Source: Marinobacter sp. HL-58 (GTDB lineage Bacteria; Pseudomonadota; Gammaproteobacteria; Pseudomonadales; Oleiphilaceae). From it: 64,000 nucleotides of DNA. Made by a program: the position numbers and the translations under genes. Shown piece by piece: positions 59,148 to 64,000 of this stretch; position 1 is the stretch's first letter, and each line of letters opens with the position of its first letter. The notes under the pieces were generated by a model, which saw only the letters and a list, made by a program, of their open reading frames with translations, was not told where the DNA came from and searched no databases. Location: the NCBI RefSeq assembly GCF_001314605.1, contig NZ_LIHP01000010.1, positions 186,001 to 250,000 of the forward strand, given 5' to 3'.

Positions 59148-59669
59148 ATGATCAATGATTCGAAACAACGCTATGGCTCGGTTAGTAAATTACTACATTG
59201 GGGCATGGCTTTGCTCGTGATATGGCAACTGCTCAAATTCGGGGACCGTATTAACGAGGGCGAGCACTGGGTGGGCCAGACACTGGTGCCATTTCATATT
59301 TCCATTGGCTCTCTGATCCTGGTGCTGATTGTTGTGCGCCTGTTTTGGGCAACCACCCAGCGGGGGCAGCGCCCGGAACAGGACCCGGCGATCGCCACGC
59401 TGATAAAAACCGGCCACGGCCTGTTGTATCTGGGGCTGTTGCTAATGCCGGTGACTGGCATGCTGTTTATGGTGGGCAATGGCTACGGCGTTTCGGCTTT
59501 CGGTATCAATATTTTCGCCAAGGGTGATGACATCGCCTGGGCCGCCATGCTGGGCCAATTGCACTCACCGTTGGCCTGGGCCCTGACAGCACTGATTGTT
59601 GGTCACGTCGGTATGGCGCTGATCCACCATTTTGTGAAGCGGGACGACACCCTTAAACGCATGCTTTAG
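59148..59669 (+). CDS. Cytochrome b561-type membrane protein
   Basis: 173 residues with four membrane helices. Histidines suitable for two b hemes occur in KLLHWGMALL, LVPFHISIGS, IKTGHGLLYLG and VGHVGMALIHHFV. Such small cytochromes pass electrons between quinol and periplasmic acceptors. The ATG at 59148 is 6 bases after AGGAG; an ATG at 59145 is too close. It is in line with the dioxygenase gene, probably co-transcribed. Confidence 0.9.
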   Translation: MINDSKQRYGSVSKLLHWGMALLVIWQLLKFGDRINEGEHWVGQTLVPFHISIGSLILVLIVVRLFWATTQRGQRPEQDPAIATLIKTGHGLLYLGLLLMPVTGMLFMVGNGYGVSAFGINIFAKGDDIAWAAMLGQLHSPLAWALTALIVGHVGMALIHHFVKRDDTLKRML

Positions 59670-59924
59670 GGAAGAGTCGGCCCACAAACCGACCCGGTCA
59701 ATCGGTTCAAACGATTTCGCAGAGTGCCATGAAAGATCTTGCCACCAGCGACAGTTCTCCCCCTACCTGAACGTTCGCTTTGCGACCAGAGCCAATTTAT
59801 GCCCCCTCGTTCGCAATGCGGGAGTATCGACCGGCTTGGCGCGCAGGCCGAACGGAAAAGGACTCATTGACCGCGTATCCCGGAAAGCCCTGTCCGCCCG
59901 TTACTGCACAGAAACCCGCCATCC

Positions 59925-61511
59925 TCAGAAGTACCCCTGACTGCGAAGATAATCATCGTAGCTGCCACTGAAGTCAGTAAGGCCATCGGCACTCAGCTCC
60001 ACAATGCGGGTGGCCAGGGACGACACGAACTCCCGGTCATGGCTGACAAACACCAGCGTGCCCGGGTAGTTTTCCAGGGCCAGGTTCAGGGCCTCGATGG
60101 ATTCCATGTCCAGGTGGTTGGTGGGCTCGTCCATCAGCATGACGTTGGGTTTCTCCAGGATCAGCTTGCCGAACAACATACGGCCCTGCTCGCCACCTGA
60201 AATCACTTTCACCGACTTGCCGATATCATCCCCCGAGAACAGCATGCGGCCCAGGGTGCCCCGCACCAGTTGCTCCCCACCGGTGGTCCACTGCGACATC
60301 CAGTCGGTCAGGTTCATATCCTCGTCGAAATCGGCGGTGTGGTCCTGGGCGTAATAGCCTACCTGGGCACTGTCGGTCCACTTCACCTCGCCACTGTCCG
60401 GCGTCATGTTGCCCGCCATGCACTGCATCAGGGTGGTTTTACCGATGCCGTTGGGGCCGATAATGGCCACCCGCTCCCCTGCTTCAATCTTCAGGTTAAG
60501 CTTGTCGAACAGGATTTCATTATCGAAGCCCTTGGTCAGGTCTTTCAGGGTGACGGCCTGCCTGTGCAGCTTCTTGGTCTGCTCGAAGCGGATGAACGGG
60601 CTGACGCGGCTGGAGGGTTTGACTTCCTCAAGCTGGATCTTGTCGATCTGGCGGGCCCGGGAAGTCGCCTGCTTGGCCTTGGAGGCATTGGCGGAGAAGC
60701 GGCTGACAAACTGCTGCAGCTCGGCAATCTGGGCCTTTTTCTTGGCGTTATCCGACAGCATGCGCTCGCGAGCCTGGGTGGCGGCGGTCATGTATTCGTC
60801 GTAGTTACCCGGGAACAGACGCAGCTCGCCGTAATCCAGATCCGCCATGTGGGTGCACACACTGTTCAGGAAGTGGCGGTCGTGGGAGATAATAATCATG
60901 GTGCTGTTACGGGCCACCAGGATGTTTTCCAGCCAGCGAATGGTGTTGATGTCCAGGTGGTTGGTGGGCTCGTCCAGCAGCAGGATATCCGGGTCGGAAA
61001 ACAGGGCCTGTGCCAGCAATACCCGCAGCTTCCAGCCCGGCGCCATGGCACTCATGGGGCCATTGTGCTGGTCCAGGGGAATGTCCAGGCCCAGCAGTAA
61101 TTCGCCGGCACGGGATTCAGCGGTATAACCGTCCATTTCGGCGAACTGAACCTCCAGGTCCGCCACGGCCATGCCGTCTTCCTCGCTCATTTCCGCCAGT
61201 GAATAGATCCGGTCCCGCTCCGCCTTCACCCGCCAGAGCTCTTCGTGGCCCATGATGACCGTATCGATTACCGTGCAGTCCTCGAACGCGAACTGATCCT
61301 GGCGGAGTTTGCCCAGGCGCTGGTTCTGGTCCACCATGACCTGGCCCGCGGAGGGTTCCAGATCGCCCCCGAGGATTTTCATGAACGTGGACTTGCCGCA
61401 GCCGTTGGCGCCGATCAGGCCGTAACGGTTGCCATTGCCAAATTTGACGGAAACGTTTTCAAACAGGGGCTTGGCCCCGAACTGCATGGTAATGTTTGCG
61501 GTGGAAATCAA
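59925..61511 (-). CDS. ybiT: ABC-F ATPase YbiT
   Basis: 528 residues, very close to E. coli YbiT in length and sequence ([38 protein letters not shown]). Two ATPase domains have Walker A sites GANGCGKS and GPNGIGKT and Walker [12 protein letters not shown] and [10 protein letters not shown], joined by the linker that reaches the ribosomal P/E site. It lacks membrane segments and acts on ribosomes, not in transport. About 255 bases upstream of the preceding gene's end hold nothing recognisable. Confidence 0.95.
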   Translation of the reverse strand: MISTANITMQFGAKPLFENVSVKFGNGNRYGLIGANGCGKSTFMKILGGDLEPSAGQVMVDQNQRLGKLRQDQFAFEDCTVIDTVIMGHEELWRVKAERDRIYSLAEMSEEDGMAVADLEVQFAEMDGYTAESRAGELLLGLDIPLDQHNGPMSAMAPGWKLRVLLAQALFSDPDILLLDEPTNHLDINTIRWLENILVARNSTMIIISHDRHFLNSVCTHMADLDYGELRLFPGNYDEYMTAATQARERMLSDNAKKKAQIAELQQFVSRFSANASKAKQATSRARQIDKIQLEEVKPSSRVSPFIRFEQTKKLHRQAVTLKDLTKGFDNEILFDKLNLKIEAGERVAIIGPNGIGKTTLMQCMAGNMTPDSGEVKWTDSAQVGYYAQDHTADFDEDMNLTDWMSQWTTGGEQLVRGTLGRMLFSGDDIGKSVKVISGGEQGRMLFGKLILEKPNVMLMDEPTNHLDMESIEALNLALENYPGTLVFVSHDREFVSSLATRIVELSADGLTDFSGSYDDYLRSQGYF

Positions 61512-61697
61512 GGAGGAAACCTATCTACAGTGAGTGCCGGTACAGGCCGGTCAAGAAAAGCCGGCATTGTACAGGTTTGTGTGCAAAACCGTGAGACAGC
61601 AGAAACACGGATAAAAAGCGCTTGCCTCGGCGGCCCCGGGCGGGCAGCATTTCAGCCTCGGATATATCAAACCACGCGAAACAAAGGAATCAGACAC

Positions 61698-61976
61698 ATG
61701 ACACAGGCAACCGCACGCCACATCCTGGTAGACAGCGAAGCGAAATGTGAAGAGCTCAAGAAGGCCATCGAAGGCGGCCAGGATTTTGCGGAAGTGGCGA
61801 AGCAGCACTCTTCCTGCCCTTCAAGCCGCAATGGCGGTGACCTGGGCTCCTTCGGCCCCGGCCAGATGGTTCCGGAATTCGACAAGGTGGTTTTCAGCGG
61901 TGAAGTGAACAAGGTTCTCGGCCCGGTGAAGACCCAGTTCGGCTACCACCTGCTGGAAGTTACCAGCCGGAGCTGA
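61698..61976 (+). CDS. ppiC: Peptidyl-prolyl cis-trans isomerase PpiC (parvulin)
   Basis: 92 residues, the size of E. coli PpiC: TARHILVDSEAKCEELKKAI, then SSRNGGDLGSFGPGQMVPEF and TQFGYHLLEV. It is a stand-alone cytoplasmic parvulin. The true start is ATG 61698; the same frame is open back to 61245 but is antisense to ybiT. The TGA overlaps the next start. Confidence 0.95.
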   Translation: MTQATARHILVDSEAKCEELKKAIEGGQDFAEVAKQHSSCPSSRNGGDLGSFGPGQMVPEFDKVVFSGEVNKVLGPVKTQFGYHLLEVTSRS

Positions 61977-62932
61977 TGGGCCCGAACCTGCCAGCAGACA
62001 ACCCCGCCCGCAAGACCAGGAAGTGGCAATATCTGGCGCTTGCGGGCGTCATTCTGATAACCCCCTTCTTCTTCATTGGCGGCCCCGGATGGACTGACGG
62101 ACCACTGTACAAGTCTGCCTGGAATCTCGGCCATACCCTGTTTTTTGCCCTGCTGACCATCGCCATACAGCCCTGGCGGTTCCGGACCGGCTGGAGGCTT
62201 TGGGGGCTTTCCACCCTCGCTGTGCTTTTCATAGGCCTGGGCATTGAGCTCCTTCAGTATGGGGCCAGCCGCGACATGGACTGGCGCGATGTCTACCGCA
62301 ATCTGGTGGGCGTCTGGGCCGTACTGGCCTTTTACCCGCGAACGCCGAACACCGGGATCCCGCGGCTCGAGATCTGGTCTTTGCGAATCATCGTGGTGTC
62401 GATGTTGATCCTTGAAGCGGGGCAAACCGCGAGGGTAGCCATCCAGCAATACCAGGTAAGCCAGTTACTGCCGGCACTCTACGATTTCAGCCAGCCCGAC
62501 CCGTCATCGTTCTGGAAAGGCCCCGTCGAGCCGGTTTCAGACGATGCAGCAGGCAACCGCCCTGATGCTCTCAGGATATCTTTCTCCACCAGCCGCTATT
62601 CCGGTGTTTCTCTTCACAATTTCCCCGGAGATTGGCGAGACTACAGCCAACTGGTGATTGTTCTTTATAACCCTCAGGATCACCCTCTGCCCCTGACCCT
62701 GCGAATCAACGACGTTGCTCATGATCTGGGCGACAATGCCTACAATGACCGCTTCAACACCCGCCTTGTGCTGTCACCCGGACAAAACCGCTTCAGGCTG
62801 GATCTGGATCGGATCAGGAACGCCCCTGCCGGTCGCAGCATGGATATGGAGTCGGTCCGGCGGCTGGGTATCTTCACCTCCAGTATGACGGAACCGAAAA
62901 CCGCCTACCTGCGTGTTATCAGGTTGGAATGA
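61976..62932 (+). CDS. VanZ-like membrane protein fused to a C-terminal beta domain
   Basis: 318 residues. The N-terminal third is a VanZ-like region with membrane helices and the pattern FIGLGIELLQYGASRDMDWRDVYRNLVG. A further helix near 135-155 follows. The last about 150 residues look like a beta-sandwich, carbohydrate-binding-type domain (ISFSTSRYSGVSLHNFPGDW, LPLTLRINDVAHD, NRFRLDLDRI). Its start overlaps the ppiC stop by one base, so translation is coupled. Function unknown; export of the C-terminal domain is implied by topology. Confidence 0.82.
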   Translation: MGPNLPADNPARKTRKWQYLALAGVILITPFFFIGGPGWTDGPLYKSAWNLGHTLFFALLTIAIQPWRFRTGWRLWGLSTLAVLFIGLGIELLQYGASRDMDWRDVYRNLVGVWAVLAFYPRTPNTGIPRLEIWSLRIIVVSMLILEAGQTARVAIQQYQVSQLLPALYDFSQPDPSSFWKGPVEPVSDDAAGNRPDALRISFSTSRYSGVSLHNFPGDWRDYSQLVIVLYNPQDHPLPLTLRINDVAHDLGDNAYNDRFNTRLVLSPGQNRFRLDLDRIRNAPAGRSMDMESVRRLGIFTSSMTEPKTAYLRVIRLE

Positions 62933-63024
62933 CGTATCGCCGCATTTGATCTACTATTGTCAACAATCGTATTCTGAAGACGCCTTCCGTTTACCGTGCA
63001 GTTTTCTCTTCCGTAGGCATTTGA

Positions 63025-63807
63025 ATGAAGTTGGTAATCGCGCAAATGGTTGCGCTGATATTTCTGGGATCGGCTCCTGCATTCGCGGAGGATAGTGAGC
63101 GGCAACTGAGTATCAGCGTTGGTGACTGGCCTCCCTTTTTCGTTGAGGATGAGCCCGGGCAGGGTAACGTCGCCAGGCTGGTGAAGGACATCTTTGCAGA
63201 ACAGGGTTATGAGGTAGAGTTTCACTTTCTGCCCTGGAAGCGCGCCTACCGGGAAGCGGCCGCCGGTAAACATGATGCAACCGCCATCTGGATGCGCGCA
63301 GCTGACCGGGAACAGGATTTTGTCTACAGCGACCCGGTCATGAACGAACGCTTTGTGCTATTCCACCGCAAGAATGCCCCTTTTGAATGGAGCCGCATGG
63401 CCGATCTTTCGGATCTCCGGCTCGGTGGCAGTATCGGTTACAGTTATGGATCAGATTTCGACAGGGCCGTGGAAAACGACGTCCTGAATGTGGAATGGGT
63501 GGCCTCCACAGAGCTCAATTTCCGAAGACTGTTGTTTGGACGTATTGATGCCTTTCCCGAGGAAATCAACGTTGGCTACTATATTCTTCGCAGGGAACTG
63601 GAGCCGGAAGAGGCGCGAAAGATTACGCATCACCCCAAGCCGGTTTCCGAAAATCAGAGCTTTCTGCTGTTCCCGGTGGATGAACCGGAAACGAAGCAGC
63701 TCCGGAAAGCGTTTAACCGGGGCCTGAAAGCATTTCGGGAAGACGGCCGCTACAATGCCTATTTCGACACCCGGCCCCAGGCTTCACTTTCGGAACCAAA
63801 CCGATAG
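63025..63807 (+). CDS. Periplasmic solute-binding protein (SBP_bac_3 family)
   Basis: 260 residues with a signal peptide (cleavage near PAFAED). The SBP_bac_3 fold is indicated by ISVGDWPPFFVEDEPGQG at the N-terminus, LPWKRAYREAAAGKHDA and IGYSYGSDFDRAVEND. No ABC permease is adjacent, so it may feed a transporter elsewhere or act as a sensor protein. Substrate unknown. It converges with the M24 peptidase gene. Confidence 0.85.
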   Translation: MKLVIAQMVALIFLGSAPAFAEDSERQLSISVGDWPPFFVEDEPGQGNVARLVKDIFAEQGYEVEFHFLPWKRAYREAAAGKHDATAIWMRAADREQDFVYSDPVMNERFVLFHRKNAPFEWSRMADLSDLRLGGSIGYSYGSDFDRAVENDVLNVEWVASTELNFRRLLFGRIDAFPEEINVGYYILRRELEPEEARKITHHPKPVSENQSFLLFPVDEPETKQLRKAFNRGLKAFREDGRYNAYFDTRPQASLSEPNR

Positions 63808-63816
63808 CAAGGTCGC

Positions 63817-64000
63817 TCAGTCCAATTGCCAGGGGTTGGAGGTCAAGGGTTCTGCTCCGCTTTCTCCCACCAGAACCGTATCGCTGCAGCCGATACCCCA
63901 TAATCCGGGAATGCGCAGGCAAATGGGCAGATGGAAGACCATCCCCTGCCGGAACTCGGTAGTTTCACCACGGGCAATAAAGCCGGACCCTTCCACCCAT
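63817..64000 (-). CDS. M24-family metallopeptidase, C-terminal fragment
   Basis: Only the last 61 codons are in the window. The translation contains GMVFHLPICLRIPG, GIGCSDTVLVGESGAEPLTS and a stop at 63817, which matches the end of creatinase/Xaa-Pro aminopeptidase-like proteins (the metal-site end SDTVLV-GAEPLT). The 5' part lies beyond position 64000. Confidence 0.8.
   Translation of the reverse strand, partial: WVEGSGFIARGETTEFRQGMVFHLPICLRIPGLWGIGCSDTVLVGESGAEPLTSNPWQLD

Noticed and set aside
61245..61697. Long N-terminal extension of PpiC
   Set aside because: It is antisense to ybiT; PpiC is 92-93 residues in other bacteria.

Overview
The window looks like chromosomal DNA of a marine, heterotrophic gammaproteobacterium, most probably Marinobacter or a close relative. 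This is inferred from gene content and protein character, not from a marker gene: no rRNA or tRNA is visible. Supporting signs are two complete Mrp-type Na+/H+ antiporter operons (sodium-rich habitat), many fatty-acid oxidation genes, a TRAP-type binding protein, a Tat-exported PhoX-like phosphatase and moderately high GC.

Layout. 1-3450: a sigma-54 response regulator and its histidine kinase, divergent from a small exported DUF4168 protein; the intergenic region carries a perfect palindrome and a -24/-12 promoter. 3450-9620: a TRAP binding lipoprotein, RlmJ, an MFS carrier, small unknown proteins and a chemoreceptor with its sensor domain at the C-terminus. 9760-12870: PhoX-like phosphatase, an acidic repeat lipoprotein and a Rof-like small protein. 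12868-19256: lipid catabolism (acyl-CoA dehydrogenase, FadH, a crotonase next to FadH), a GlxA-type regulator and a 54-residue unannotated ORF. 19540-31243: two tandem Mrp operons, the first with a fused MrpA-MrpB, the second with separate subunits. 31338-45466: housekeeping and accessory genes (PpnP, fatty acyl-CoA ligase, DadA, YciH, YigZ, an OmpR-type two-component system, PncB, dodecin, AzlCD, sirtuin). 45774-49234: a second chemoreceptor, a DUF1415 protein and a haloalkane dehalogenase broken by an internal deletion. 49265-57173: an iron-siderophore block with an ABC importer (four genes), a LysR regulator, a TonB receptor interrupted by a 2-base frameshift and a coupled exported metallo-beta-lactamase-fold hydrolase, with two Fur-box-like sites. 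57293-64000: LysR/DODA dioxygenase/cytochrome b561, YbiT, PpiC, a VanZ-like fusion, a solute-binding protein and the end of an M24 peptidase gene.

How the genes fit together. The Mrp operons would exchange cytoplasmic Na+ for protons. FadH, the crotonase, the acyl-CoA dehydrogenase and the acyl-CoA ligase would feed (unsaturated) fatty acids into beta-oxidation. The iron block forms an outer membrane-periplasm-inner membrane uptake route, with an added periplasmic hydrolase of unknown substrate.

The least explained structures are two copies (14791-14882 and 43252-43390) of a DNA element with the same 28-base core inside different long perfect inverted repeats; the second copy can form two mutually exclusive long hairpins. 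No CRISPR array, prophage or insertion sequence was recognised.
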